A stretch of 64,000 nucleotides of DNA from Lysinibacillus timonensis (lineage in GTDB: Bacteria > Bacillota > Bacilli > Bacillales_A > Planococcaceae). The position numbers and the translations under genes are program-made. The notes below the pieces were generated by a model. That model had not been told where the DNA came from and made no database searches. It was given only the letters and a program-made list of their open reading frames with translations. The DNA lies in the NCBI RefSeq assembly GCF_900291985.1, contig NZ_LT985980.1, positions 248,001-312,000 on the forward strand. The letters run 5' to 3'. Positions 34,395 to 43,996 of the stretch are shown here, in pieces (within the stretch, counting starts at the first letter, position 1; every line of letters begins with the position of its first letter).

Positions 34395-35084
34395 ATGGAC
34401 TCAAAAGTAACTGTTCTAATTTGCGATGATAATGTTGCAGTTCACGAAAGCATTAACGCATATTTGCAAGCTGAAAATATGAGGAGTGTCTCAGCTTTTG
34501 ATGGTGAACAGGCTCTTGACCTACTAAGAAAACAAGAATTTGATTTAGTAGTGCTGGATATTATGCTCCCTGGTCTTTTTGGGACTGAGGTTTGTAAAGA
34601 AATTCGTAAAACGAGCGATATACCTATCATTATGCTTAGTGCGCGAGGTGAAGAAATGGATCGAATCATTGGATTAGAAATTGGTGCAGATGATTATATA
34701 ACCAAACCATTTTCCCCTCGTGAAATTGTAATTAGAATTAAAACAATTCTAAAAAGAGTACAACCTAAACTAGAAACATCAACTATTCTTAAAGCCGCTA
34801 ATCTATTCATAGATGTTGATGGTTATGAAGTTTTAGTGAATGATGAAAAAGTCGACCTCACAGCCAAAGAGATAGAATTATTAGCATACTTAGTTAAAAA
34901 CAAAGGAAGAGTGATCGACCGTGAAGAGCTATTGTATAAAATATGGGGCTATAATTATATCGGCGATACCCGGGCAGTTGATACGTTAATAAAACGAGTA
35001 CGACAAAAAATTGCTAAAGCACATCCTGAATTTTCTATCAAATCCGTTTATGGAGTAGGATATAAATTTGAGGAAATCGTATGA
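34395..35084 (+). CDS. OmpR-family response regulator
   Basis: The ATG at 34395 follows AAAGGAAAAAAAG. About 229 residues. Receiver domain with acidic pocket CDDN, phospho-Asp in LVVLDIMLPG near residue 55, and TKPFSPREI; then a winged-helix DNA-binding domain ending VYGVGYKFE. Its stop overlaps the kinase start by four bases (ATGA), so the two are co-translated. It likely regulates the lipoprotein gene downstream. Confidence 0.93.
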   Translation: MDSKVTVLICDDNVAVHESINAYLQAENMRSVSAFDGEQALDLLRKQEFDLVVLDIMLPGLFGTEVCKEIRKTSDIPIIMLSARGEEMDRIIGLEIGADDYITKPFSPREIVIRIKTILKRVQPKLETSTILKAANLFIDVDGYEVLVNDEKVDLTAKEIELLAYLVKNKGRVIDREELLYKIWGYNYIGDTRAVDTLIKRVRQKIAKAHPEFSIKSVYGVGYKFEEIV

Positions 35085-36328
35085 GAAAATTTATTTCGAG
35101 TAAAACAGCCATTGCACTAATTATTTTAGCCATATTTATTTTAGGACAACTATTAGGTGCAATGGCAATAAAACACTTTTTTATCAAATCGAAAATTGAT
35201 GAATTACAACCCCAACTGACTCAATTCGCAAATGAAATTTCCGAAGGGAAAACAGTTACTCAAAATGATGCACATTTTATAAAGGCTTATAATGTATATG
35301 GAGAACCAATCACAATTTTTAGCGAAGAAGATAGCCCAAAAAACTCATATGATGAAGCAGAAGTTAATGAATTTTTATTAGACTATTTACCAAATATTAT
35401 TCAAGACAAATCAACTGTCGCAGAAATTAAGGAAATTCCTGGATTCCCTACAAAAGCACTAGTAATTGGTCAGCCTATAATGGAAGACGATCAAGCGGCT
35501 GGTGGGATCTTTCTTCTGAAACCTGCTCGGTCTTATGTCGCTGCACTAAATGGCTTTGATCTTGTTTTCTTTACTACTTTGGCTATTGGGACTATCATCA
35601 TTGTAGTTTTTTTAAGCTTTTTTATAAAAGAAAAAAACCAACTCGAACAAATGCGAAAAGACTATATTGCGAATATAAGTCATGAGTTAAAATCTCCTCT
35701 TGCATCAATCAAGGCATTGACTGAAACACTAGCAGATCGTGTAGTGACGGACCAAGCGAGAACTAATCACTATTACAATATTATTTTAAAAGAAAGTGCA
35801 CGCCTCGAAAAACTGATTGCAGATTTATTAGAGTTGTCTCGCTTGCAAAGCAAAAAAATGGCATTTCATAAAACAGTTGTTGACACGAATCAATTAATTA
35901 AACAGGTATCAGAACCTTTTTCAGTTATTGCAGATGATATGGGTCTTCAGTTTCTCATTACGGACCAAGCAAAAAATCTTCCACCAACATATACAAATGA
36001 AGACCGGATGATACAAGTACTTACGATTTTATTGGATAATGCATTTAAATTCACTCCAGAAAATGGATATATTGAAATTGATGCTACATCCGCGAATAAA
36101 AAAATAGAAATACTAGTTTCTGATAATGGGCCAGGTATTTCAAAAGAGTTCCTTCCCTATATTTTTGAAAGATTTAAACAAGCTGACGTCTCCCATAATG
36201 CGGTAGGTAGTGGCCTTGGTCTATCTATAGCTTATGAAATTATGGAACAACTTGGTGAAAAAATCAGCGTTAAAAAAAGTAAGTTTCATTCAGGAACGAC
36301 ATTTACGATTTCCATAAAAAGAATATAA
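35081..36328 (+). CDS. Sensor histidine kinase
   Basis: A 415-residue membrane kinase. TM segments at about 7-28 and 160-181 frame an extracellular sensing region of 130 residues. HisKA with YIANISHELKSPLASIK (His near residue 203), then HATPase boxes DNAFKFTPENG, SDNGPGIS and GSGLGLSIA. No HAMP is obvious. Partner of the overlapping response regulator. The signal is unknown. Confidence 0.93.
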   Translation: MRKFISSKTAIALIILAIFILGQLLGAMAIKHFFIKSKIDELQPQLTQFANEISEGKTVTQNDAHFIKAYNVYGEPITIFSEEDSPKNSYDEAEVNEFLLDYLPNIIQDKSTVAEIKEIPGFPTKALVIGQPIMEDDQAAGGIFLLKPARSYVAALNGFDLVFFTTLAIGTIIIVVFLSFFIKEKNQLEQMRKDYIANISHELKSPLASIKALTETLADRVVTDQARTNHYYNIILKESARLEKLIADLLELSRLQSKKMAFHKTVVDTNQLIKQVSEPFSVIADDMGLQFLITDQAKNLPPTYTNEDRMIQVLTILLDNAFKFTPENGYIEIDATSANKKIEILVSDNGPGISKEFLPYIFERFKQADVSHNAVGSGLGLSIAYEIMEQLGEKISVKKSKFHSGTTFTISIKRI

Positions 36329-36337
36329 ACAGTCAAT

Positions 36338-36380
36338 GGCAGAAAAAAGTGCGTTTTCCCCCTTTTTTCTGCCACTTTTG
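36338..36380 (+). terminator. Terminator after the two-component genes
   Basis: Stem GGCAGAAAAAAG/CTTTTTTCTGCC around a 12-base loop. Confidence 0.8.
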
Positions 36381-36387
36381 TGCCACA

Positions 36388-36419
36388 TTGTTTGGTTATG
36401 ATTTGATTAGACCAAACAA
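36388..36419 (+). promoter_or_regulatory. Inverted repeat before lipoprotein gene
   Basis: Arms TTGTTTGGT and ACCAAACAA with a 14-base spacer, ending 7 bases before the ribosome site of the lipoprotein gene. It could be a regulator site or a 5'-UTR hairpin. Confidence 0.5.
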
Positions 36420-36436
36420 CATAGGAGTGACATTAA

Positions 36437-37423
36437 ATGAAAAAACCGTTTACTTTATTTTTATCTATATCTTTATCTGCTGCAATAATAGCTGCCTGTT
36501 CTTCGGAGAATACTGAGACTACCACGACAAATAAGTCCGATGAAGCAACAACTGAAATTAGTCCAGCAACTGAATCAAATCCATCAGAAAATTCTAAAGC
36601 TATGTCAGATGGCGATGAGGTTGCAAACATTCTAGGAAGTACTTTGTGGCAAGGAACAAAAGTATATGACAAAGATCAAAATGATGTAACAGAATACAAT
36701 TTAAACTTTATTGCAATTGCGAAGTACGACAATGAGACATCTCAATATGAATTCTTTGATATTAATTCAAAAGAGAGTCGTGGAGATTATGGGACTTACT
36801 TTATTTCAAATGATGGGAAATTCCGTGTATTACTTTCCGAATCAAAGGGAACTCAAGGAGTTGTCGAGTTAACAGAAGTAACAGAAGAAAAATATATATA
36901 TAAAAGAATTGGTAAAGATGCAAACGGAAATGATGTAGAAGTTTTCGTTGAACATGTACCTTATTCTGATTCTGATCTTGCTTTTACTTCACCAGAAAAA
37001 ACGTTCGATACGTTCACAGGAGAAGTTAACACTCTAGTAGATGGAGATACTATCTTAGCAAATACATTATGGGTTGGAACAATTGCTTTAGATAAAAATG
37101 GAACAGATGTATCTGAGTACAACCAAAACTTCTTCGCTCTTGCAAAATATGATGCAGAAACTAGTCGTTATGAATTTTTCGATAAACAAACAGGTCAAAG
37201 TCGTGGCGATTATGGCTATTATAATGTGTTGAACAATAATAAGGTAAGAGCGCATGTGTCTTTAGGAGATAATAAGTATGGAGCTGTTCTTGAAGTTACA
37301 GAATTAAATGAAAATAAATTTACTTATAAACGTATTGGTAAAGATCAAGATGGAAACGATATCCAAATAACAGTAGAGCACGTTCCTTATGATGGGGATT
37401 TAAATCCAGAATTCACTGAGTAA
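36437..37423 (+). CDS. Lipoprotein with two DUF4822-like domains
   Basis: Residues 1-21 (LSISLSAAIIAACSS) form a lipoprotein signal with lipobox AAC. After a Ser/Thr/Asn/Glu-rich linker, two homologous domains follow, at about 70-180 and 205-325. Each has NTLW or STLW, then YDxETSxYEFFD, SRGDYG and YKRIGKDxxGND near its end. They resemble DUF4822. Its position beside a two-component system suggests it is the main output or an accessory sensor, as in some Firmicutes. Confidence 0.82.
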   Translation: MKKPFTLFLSISLSAAIIAACSSENTETTTTNKSDEATTEISPATESNPSENSKAMSDGDEVANILGSTLWQGTKVYDKDQNDVTEYNLNFIAIAKYDNETSQYEFFDINSKESRGDYGTYFISNDGKFRVLLSESKGTQGVVELTEVTEEKYIYKRIGKDANGNDVEVFVEHVPYSDSDLAFTSPEKTFDTFTGEVNTLVDGDTILANTLWVGTIALDKNGTDVSEYNQNFFALAKYDAETSRYEFFDKQTGQSRGDYGYYNVLNNNKVRAHVSLGDNKYGAVLEVTELNENKFTYKRIGKDQDGNDIQITVEHVPYDGDLNPEFTE

Positions 37424-37751
37424 TGCGTATTTGTAACACTCAAAAACCACTAGTTTTCTCAAATCATTCTTGATTTAAAGCCATATAACAAAGTGGTAGT
37501 TTTATAGCAAGTTACCTATCTTCTAAGTAGCTTGCTTTGTTTTTATTGTATTCCAGAAAAGCACGACCCCCTTTATCCTATTATTTCCATAAATAAATAT
37601 AATAAGGCTTCTTAACTATTCTTCTCCGCTACTTTCATTAACTACATTTAAAATATCTAATTTAACCTAACAAAAGTTATTAATATATTCTTCTACATCC
37701 ATCTCCATCCTTTTCAATTCCCTTACTACTAGAATATTTTCAATTCCAAAG
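37424..37751. other. Intergenic stretch
   Basis: It holds the terminator at 37506-37545; beyond that no gene or repeat is seen. Confidence 0.5.
37506..37545 (+). terminator. Intrinsic terminator of lipoprotein gene
   Basis: Stem AGCAAGTTAC/GTAGCTTGCT, then TTGTTTTT. Confidence 0.8.
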
Positions 37752-38393
37752 TCAATAAAACTTTTCGAAATATTGTTTTATTGAAGGAAAGCTTCCTTTT
37801 GGAGCACCTAATAGTTTTTCGTAAATCTCGTCAATCGCATCAAGTTTGGCAATGAGATCTTCGTGAGTCAATGAGAAAATGTTAGGATCAAGCATAAAAT
37901 GGAGTCCGACAAGTAAGAATTCCGTAATTTCATCTGGAAAATTCGTGTGAAATACGCCTTCTTCCATTCCTTGCTTCACAACAGATGAAATAATTGGCAC
38001 ATACTCTTTAATCATGGCAACTTTCATTTTCTGGTGTAGAAGGACGTTATCTTTGTGATGCAAATAAGTCATTAATCCATCATTGTAATGATTTGATGTT
38101 TCCTGTGAAAAATATTGAATAATGTTTATAAACTTTTCAATTGCCTTTAATTCACGGTTATTAATAATTTGCTTAAATAACTGAACACTAGAATCAATAG
38201 AATTCTGAATTACTGCATCTGCAACTTCTTCTTTTGACTTGAAATAATGATAAAAGGTCCCTTTCGCTACTCCAACTTTCTTAATAATATCGTTAACCGT
38301 AGTATTCTCATATCCATTAGATGAAAATAAACCTTTTGCTACAGTAATAATCTCAATTCTTCTTTCTTCATGCTTTTTTACAATTCTTTTCAT
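37752..38393 (-). CDS. TetR-family repressor
   Basis: A 213-residue regulator. The N-terminal HTH (TTVNDIIKKVGVAKGTFYHY, then FKSKEEVADAV) is classical TetR; the remainder is a ligand-binding helical domain. It is divergent from the HelD-like gene, and the 37-bp palindrome at 38431-38467 between them is almost surely its operator, giving autorepression and control of the helicase. Confidence 0.92.
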   Translation of the reverse strand: MKRIVKKHEERRIEIITVAKGLFSSNGYENTTVNDIIKKVGVAKGTFYHYFKSKEEVADAVIQNSIDSSVQLFKQIINNRELKAIEKFINIIQYFSQETSNHYNDGLMTYLHHKDNVLLHQKMKVAMIKEYVPIISSVVKQGMEEGVFHTNFPDEITEFLLVGLHFMLDPNIFSLTHEDLIAKLDAIDEIYEKLLGAPKGSFPSIKQYFEKFY

Positions 38394-38430
38394 GGAAGTC
38401 CCCCCTTGAGAGAAATTATTGTCTTTTAAC

Positions 38431-38467
38431 GATACACAATTGACCGTCGGTCGGTCAATTGTGTATC
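38431..38467. promoter_or_regulatory. TetR operator palindrome with divergent promoters
   Basis: Perfect 15-base arms GATACACAATTGACC and GGTCAATTGTGTATC around a 7-base centre. TTGACC (38440-38445) and TATCAT (38464-38469) are 18 apart and could serve as -35 and -10 for the HelD gene; the mirror pair serves the TetR gene. Confidence 0.85.
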
Positions 38468-38503
38468 ATTTATTTACTTAACATTTTTGGGGAGTGTGAA
38501 GAG

Positions 38504-40849
38504 ATGATTAATGGAAACCAAGAGCGAAAGTATGAAGATGAACGTATTCGTAATGTTTTAAGTGAAATTGATAAAAAAATAGTTAAATTGAATGATGATG
38601 CCGGTGGATTAAGAAGAGATGTCATTCATTTAAAGAAAACCTTTTGGGATGATGTGAAAATTAATTTAGAAAATCCTGAAGATGCTGGTGAAACATTATC
38701 AAGTATTCGACAGCAGGCGGAGATGTTGTCTGAGAGGGAAAGAACACATGGTCAACTTGATAAGCAGAGGAAGACCTTATCTCGATTAAAAGATTCCCCA
38801 TATTTCGCTCGAGTTGATTTCCTCGAAAATGGAAATAGGACAATAAATAACGTGTATCTCGGAGTTGCGAGTTTAATGGATGAAAATGAAGAAACATTTC
38901 TTATTTATGATTGGAGATCCCCTATTTCAAGTATTTATTATAATTACACTCCAGGACCAGCTCAGTACGAAACAGTAGAAGGAATAATTCAAGGAGAAAT
39001 GAAGTTAAAGCGTCAGTTTATCACGAAAAACGGGCAAATCAAAACGATGTTTGATACGGGCGTAACAATTGGAGATCAACTTTTGAAAGAAGTACTTGGC
39101 AATAACGCGAGTACCAATCTAAAAAGCATTATTGCTACCATTCAGAAAGAGCAAAATGAGATTATTCGTAACGTGAAAAGTAAGTATTTAATTGTACAAG
39201 GGGCTGCTGGAAGTGGGAAAACCTCTGTAGCCCTTCAAAGAGTTGCATATTTACTGTATCACTATCAAAATGAGCTTACAGCTGAAAATATTATGCTTTT
39301 TTCACCTAATGCTTTATTTGATCGATATATTGCTTCTGTTCTTCCTGATTTAGGAGAAGACAATATGCAGCAATTCACATTCCAAGAATATGTAGAGAAA
39401 CGTCTTGGAAAACAATTTGAACTTGAACATCCGTTTATGCAAATGGAATATATGCTTACATGTAAGGAACAGAAAATGTATGCTGCTAGATGGAAAGGAA
39501 TTCAATATAAAGCAAGTATAGAGTTTAAAACTTTAATCGATTCGTATGTTGATATACTTTCGAGTGAAGACCTTATCTTTATAAATATTTCTTTTCGGGG
39601 AGAAAGGTTAATTGAAGCTAAAGAAATAAAAAACTTTTTTTATTCACTGGATACATCCATCTCTATTCCAAATCGAATGCAATTAGTAAAGGAATGGCTC
39701 CTAAAAGAGTTAACTAAGAAAGAAAAATTGGAGAGAACGAAAGATTGGGTAATAGAAGAGAGTGACTTGTTGGATCTTGAGGAGTATACCAAAGTTTATA
39801 GCGAGCTACTGAAGGAAGGAAGATTTTCTGAGAATACGTTTGATGATTTTGAACAAGAGCAAAAGAAATTAGCTCAAAAGATTGTCAAAAAACACTTTAA
39901 ACCAATACGAATTGCTATAAAGAAATTAAAATTTATTAATGTAGCAGCGATTTACTACCAACTATTTAAGCAGAAGGATAATATACAACGACAGCTTAAA
40001 CATACTTTACCTGAAGATTGGGAAGAAATTTGTTCATATACTTTAAAAAAGCTTCAGAGAAAAGAACTGACGTATGAGGATGCTACACCTTATTTGTATC
40101 TTCAAGATAAACTTGAGGGAAAAAGAATAAACACAAGAATACGTCATTTATTGATTGATGAAGCACAGGATTATTCACCATTTCAGTTTTTTGTTCTGAA
40201 GCAGCTTTTTCCGTATAGTCGAATGACGATTCTAGGTGATTTTAATCAGGCAATTTACGCCCATACTTTAAATACGCCAACTTTACTATCAGACGAATTA
40301 TATGTAGAGGATAACTTTGAAAAATTGTTATTAACGAAAAGCTACCGTTCAACTCGTCAAATTGTTGAATTTTCAAAAAGAATTATAGAAGAAGGCGAAA
40401 CTATTGAAGCTTTTAACAGAAACGGTCTGAAACCTACTTTTACGAAGGTAGAAGATTTTGACGTCCTTCAGTACCTAATAGTACAGAAGATTCGACAACT
40501 ACAATCAGCAAATCATGAAACAATTGCAGTAATATGTAAAACGGGTAGAGAATGTAAGGAAGCCTATGAGCAATTAAGTAAGCAAATGGATCTCAGACTG
40601 ATTGAACAAGATACGAATTCCTACCAAAAAGGGACCTTAATTCTCCCTGCTTATTTAGCAAAGGGAATCGAATTTGATGCCGTAATCATATATGATGCCT
40701 CTGATATAAAATATGGAACAGTATTTGAGAGGAACCTTTTTTATACTGCATGCACAAGGGCTTTGCACGAACTTCATCTTTTCTCCTTTGGGGAAATGAG
40801 TCGATTTATGAGAAAAATTCCTGAAAATTTGTATGAGATTACAATGTAA
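38504..40849 (+). CDS. helD: HelD-like RNA polymerase-recycling helicase
   Basis: The ATG at 38504 (after GGGGAG and GAAGAG) is preferred over 38459, which lies in the operator. About 781 residues, the usual HelD length. An N-terminal coiled coil (about 1-80) would enter the RNA polymerase secondary channel. Walker A VQGAAGSGKTS near residue 235, Walker B LLIDEAQDYS near 550, and superfamily-1 motifs TKSYRSTRQIVEF and YTACTRAL. Known members free stalled RNA polymerase and some confer rifampicin tolerance. Control by a local TetR is unusual for a housekeeping helD, so this may be a second, inducible copy. Confidence 0.85.
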   Translation: MINGNQERKYEDERIRNVLSEIDKKIVKLNDDAGGLRRDVIHLKKTFWDDVKINLENPEDAGETLSSIRQQAEMLSERERTHGQLDKQRKTLSRLKDSPYFARVDFLENGNRTINNVYLGVASLMDENEETFLIYDWRSPISSIYYNYTPGPAQYETVEGIIQGEMKLKRQFITKNGQIKTMFDTGVTIGDQLLKEVLGNNASTNLKSIIATIQKEQNEIIRNVKSKYLIVQGAAGSGKTSVALQRVAYLLYHYQNELTAENIMLFSPNALFDRYIASVLPDLGEDNMQQFTFQEYVEKRLGKQFELEHPFMQMEYMLTCKEQKMYAARWKGIQYKASIEFKTLIDSYVDILSSEDLIFINISFRGERLIEAKEIKNFFYSLDTSISIPNRMQLVKEWLLKELTKKEKLERTKDWVIEESDLLDLEEYTKVYSELLKEGRFSENTFDDFEQEQKKLAQKIVKKHFKPIRIAIKKLKFINVAAIYYQLFKQKDNIQRQLKHTLPEDWEEICSYTLKKLQRKELTYEDATPYLYLQDKLEGKRINTRIRHLLIDEAQDYSPFQFFVLKQLFPYSRMTILGDFNQAIYAHTLNTPTLLSDELYVEDNFEKLLLTKSYRSTRQIVEFSKRIIEEGETIEAFNRNGLKPTFTKVEDFDVLQYLIVQKIRQLQSANHETIAVICKTGRECKEAYEQLSKQMDLRLIEQDTNSYQKGTLILPAYLAKGIEFDAVIIYDASDIKYGTVFERNLFYTACTRALHELHLFSFGEMSRFMRKIPENLYEITM

Positions 40850-41120
40850 ATATTATTAAGCAATTAAGAGTTAATTCTCAATTAGGAAAATAGCCTCTCA
40901 TTACTACAATTTCTCCTAATTTCGCAGTAAAATCCAGTGAATCCATAGGTAGTAAATTCAGCTTTTTTTATGTCAAAATATGTTTTCCACATTTTGTTGG
41001 TAAGCCCCTGTTGTAAATCTTATCATGGTTACAAAACTGGCGTTCTATCTACTTGATGTGTTTTACATCATTACCCCATAATCGTCGTCGTTTGTGGACA
41101 TTCTGATCATAAGCAATCAA
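40850..41120. other. Intergenic stretch
   Basis: No gene is supported. Stray coding-like words in several frames on the minus strand are too short and interrupted to name. Confidence 0.4.
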
Positions 41121-41180
41121 GCCCCCCATTTAAGGAAGACGCATCTCTTATTAAAGAGATGCGCCTGATTATTGGATACT
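41121..41180 (-). repeat. Family-1 hairpin repeat
   Basis: GCCCCCCATTTAAGGAAGAC, perfect stem GCATCTCT/AGAGATGC around TATTAA, right box CCTGATTATTGGATACT. Confidence 0.85.
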
Positions 41181-41354
41181 AAAACAAATAAGTTTTTATA
41201 AAAATTTTCTAGCTATTTTAAAAGTAAAACACCCCATTAGTAAATTATAAATAAATACTTTGGAAAAACTTCCATTCCATCTACATTTTCTTCCTCGGTT
41301 TCTGGAACTTTATTTCTTATGGAGTACTACTGCTTTTTTTGAATATTACAAATA

Positions 41355-41948
41355 TTATTTAGCAAATACATGATTTCCAATTTTAACTGTTACTTCACGT
41401 GATGCTACCCAAGAGCTTGTTGCAGTTTTAGGATTATAGAAAAATAGAGAGCCATTTCCTTTACCCATTAAAGCAATTGCTTCATTAACTGCTCTTTTAG
41501 ATTCAGCATCAGCAGGCAGTTTAATCTGACCGTTTGCTACTGGCGTAAATGCGTAATGTCCATTAGAAATCTGATTAATCACTGCTCTTACAGAGTTCGG
41601 GAATTGGTCACTTTTTACACGGTTAAGTACAACAACTGCAACAGCAACTTTTCCTGCATATGGTTCACCAACAGCCTCCGCACGAACTAAACGAGCCAAT
41701 AAGTCTTTATCTGCTACTGACATTGGAGAGTTTGGTAGAGTCATAGATTGACCTGCAATAAGCGGCTTACTATTGTTTATACTCATTAAGCTGTTAATAG
41801 GAACGCCAAATCCTTTCGCAATATTCCAGTATGTCTCACCGTATTGAATAGTACGAGATGTTGCCGCATCAGCTTGGTTTGTTAATGTAAATGAAGAAAT
41901 TGATAACATTAATCCAGCGGCTACTAATAGTTTTTTGAAATTTTTCAT
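41355..41948 (-). CDS. SleB-like cell wall hydrolase with LysM domain
   Basis: A 197-residue exported enzyme. Signal peptide to about residue 28 (ADAA), LysM peptidoglycan-binding domain at 30-72 (YGETYWNIAKGFGVP), then the Hydrolase_2/SleB domain with LLARLVRAEAVGEPYAGKVA; the catalytic Glu is in RAEA. Relatives are lytic transglycosylases of the spore cortex. Members with LysM in place of PG_binding_1 also act in vegetative cells, so the stage is not certain. Confidence 0.88.
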   Translation of the reverse strand: MKNFKKLLVAAGLMLSISSFTLTNQADAATSRTIQYGETYWNIAKGFGVPINSLMSINNSKPLIAGQSMTLPNSPMSVADKDLLARLVRAEAVGEPYAGKVAVAVVVLNRVKSDQFPNSVRAVINQISNGHYAFTPVANGQIKLPADAESKRAVNEAIALMGKGNGSLFFYNPKTATSSWVASREVTVKIGNHVFAK

Positions 41949-42304
41949 GTCTTATTTCCTCCTAGTAGTCGTTTTCTCTACTACTAAGGCTATCAGTTGT
42001 AACATTCTAATTCATTGACCAAAAATTGGTATCCCCTATCAATCTTAATTCTACCTTGCTATTATCGCATTTATCTACTAAATGGAACTTTTATCCTACT
42101 GGTAACTCTTTTCTAAAAACTATCTTCCTTGGGAAATCTAGTAACGAATATTACGTTCTGTTGCATCCGTGTAACAGTTTTACACTTAAATACATACACC
42201 AAAACCTTAAAATAGCACATAATTTTAGAAAATATTAATAGAGAGGATAATTTTATGGAGGGGTAAGATGGAAAATCATATATAAAAGTTTGCGATCATC
42301 TTCT
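41949..42304. other. Intergenic stretch
   Basis: No gene, repeat or clear hairpin seen; includes the upstream region of the hydrolase gene. Confidence 0.4.
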
Positions 42305-42560
42305 ACTAGCTAGGGTTCCTGTATAGGCATATTAGGTAAAGCTCCACGTAGAACAAATAGACGGAAAAATTTCGCTTATTAAGAAAATATAAAAAAAAAT
42401 AGCCGAAATAGACGGAAAGATTCCGCCTATCGACTCGAAAAAGGCAAAAATGGAGAATTTTTCTTTGTATAGACGGAAAATTTCCTCTTATGTACCCCAG
42501 AATAAAGCTGCATTCGGCATTTATCCGGAAAATCTCCGCCTATTTTCCTTTCTTAGTACC
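42305..42560. repeat. Family-2 repeat, divergent full copy
   Basis: Boxes 1 GACGGAAAAATTTCGCT, 2 GACGGAAAGATTCCGCC, 3 GACGGAAAATTTCCTCT and 4 TCCGGAAAATCTCCGCC. The last box overlaps the stop of the small gene at 42540. Confidence 0.8.
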
Positions 42561-42689
42561 AGAATTCTTATCGAAATCGTTGTGAAATCGTTTTCTTTTA
42601 ACCATACTTTTATAAGTGATGTACAAAAACACTCCTACCCACATCACTAAAACTGAAGTCATCACTATGATTATTCTTTGCTTATCCAT
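42540..42689 (-). CDS. Small single-TM protein
   Basis: A 49-residue frame starting MDKQRIIIVMTSVLVMWVGV with one TM segment and a basic tail. It begins inside the stop region of the upstream membrane protein gene (overlap of 19 bases), so translation by coupling is likely; no independent ribosome site is seen. The stop lies at the edge of a family-2 repeat. Confidence 0.5.
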   Translation of the reverse strand: MDKQRIIIVMTSVLVMWVGVFLYITYKSMVKRKRFHNDFDKNSGTKKGK

Positions 42690-43081
42690 AGAATAATAGT
42701 ATGAAGGATGATCAAAATTACGCCGACTATTATAGCAATAGCAAAGCCAAGTAAACCAAGGATGCGAATCCATCCTATAGTAAACGTTAGGAAAATGAAA
42801 AGATACAAACTTCCCGCAATGATTAGGGCAAAAGGAACATTAAATGGGAATGTACGTTTCCAACCATATGTTAGAAGAACCGTGGTGAAGACTAAAATGA
42901 GTGCCATTACTGTATGAAACGTATACCAATTGAATTGAAAACGAGATTGAAAGGCACCGTCAATTGGCATTTGTGTGCGATCAAGTGATACTAATGAACT
43001 AAACGCTACAATAACTCCCCAAATTACAAGACTTGTAAAGACAATCCAATTCATTAGTTTAAGTGTATCCTTATGTTTCAT
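42671..43081 (-). CDS. Four-TM membrane protein
   Basis: The ATG at 43081 follows AAAGGGAGAG; the longer frame to 43213 is not supported. 136 residues with TM segments at about 9-30, 50-70, 80-103 and 107-130. No family is recognised. Probably co-transcribed with the small protein at 42540. Confidence 0.7.
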   Translation of the reverse strand: MKHKDTLKLMNWIVFTSLVIWGVIVAFSSLVSLDRTQMPIDGAFQSRFQFNWYTFHTVMALILVFTTVLLTYGWKRTFPFNVPFALIIAGSLYLFIFLTFTIGWIRILGLLGFAIAIIVGVILIILHTIILWISKE

Positions 43082-43280
43082 TAAGCTCTCCCTTTGTTGT
43101 GAGTCGTCGTTAACATTTCCCGTTACCTGGAACAATATATGTATCATAGTAATCCTTTTAGACAAAATTCGAATAAAGAGGAAAACGTCGCAACTTTTAT
43201 AAGTGAAAACCATTTTTTCGCTTGACTAAGTAAGTATATTTTTAACCTTTACATTTTATCAATACCACACGCTCATATGG

Positions 43281-43391
43281 TATACTTAAGACCTGGCAAA
43301 TGTTCTCATTATTAATTGTTATGTCCTCCGAAACGACATAAACGAGAACATTTAAAAATGGGGAAGGAACATTGATTTCTCCCCATTTTTT
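43281..43391 (+). ncRNA. Candidate structured small RNA
   Basis: A TATACT box (43281-43286) is followed by long-range stem AAATGTTCTC (43298-43307)/GAGAACATTT (43344-43353) enclosing a second stem TATGTC/GACATA with loop CTCCGAAAC, then a terminator. A CCTCC-bearing loop is typical of Gram-positive antisense regulators. No -35 is clear. Candidate only. Confidence 0.4.
43354..43391. terminator. Terminator hairpin
   Basis: AAAATGGGGA with TCTCCCCATTTT, flanked by A and T runs so it can serve both strands, including the fabH-fabZ transcript. Confidence 0.8.
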
Positions 43392-43495
43392 GTTAATTAG
43401 TGAATTCACTCTTTAACCGTGTTCATGAGAAAGCAGTATGAAACCTACAGCAAAATGCTCTTTTGTTGAACAATTGGTTGTAACACAAATGTATA

Positions 43496-43921
43496 TTAAT
43501 CACCAAATGCAAAAATTAGTTCTAACTCGCAAACTAATTCACCATCTACAGTAGCCATACCTTTCCCCTTCCCAACAGCCCCTTTTAAACGTGTGATTTC
43601 AACCTCAAGACGGAGTTGATCTCCTGGGCTCACTTGTTTTTTGAAACGACAATGATCTATACCAGCTAAAAGACCGAGACGTCCCTGGTTTCCATCTTTA
43701 GTTAGCATTACAACTGCACTTACTTGTGCTAATGCTTCTACAATTAAAACACCCGGCATGATTGGATAATTCGGAAAATGGCCATTAAAAAAATTTTCAT
43801 TTGCTGTGACATTTTTTATCCCAACTGCTCTTTTTCCTTCTTCCCATTCTAAAATTCTATCTACTAAAAGAAATGGATAGCGATGTTTTATAATTTCCTT
43901 AATTTGTAGAGTATCTAACAC
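43496..43921 (-). CDS. fabZ: 3-hydroxyacyl-ACP dehydratase FabZ
   Basis: 141 residues, the usual FabZ length. It dehydrates beta-hydroxyacyl-ACP in fatty-acid elongation. The active-site His is in [12 protein letters not shown] near residue 48 and the Glu in VLIVEALAQ near residue 62. YPFLLVDRI opens the hot-dog fold. It is downstream of a fabH gene, which it probably shares a transcript with. Confidence 0.95.
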   Translation of the reverse strand: MLDTLQIKEIIKHRYPFLLVDRILEWEEGKRAVGIKNVTANENFFNGHFPNYPIMPGVLIVEALAQVSAVVMLTKDGNQGRLGLLAGIDHCRFKKQVSPGDQLRLEVEITRLKGAVGKGKGMATVDGELVCELELIFAFGD

Positions 43922-43996
43922 TATTTAAACCTCCATAGCCATTCTATCTAACTAATTTTCCTACTTGATTACAAAACATTCTTCTTTTATTCCTTT

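Noticed and set aside
40975-41110. Possible transposase or other coding remnant between helD and the hydrolase
   Set aside because: Only scattered short words in different frames; nothing coherent enough to name.
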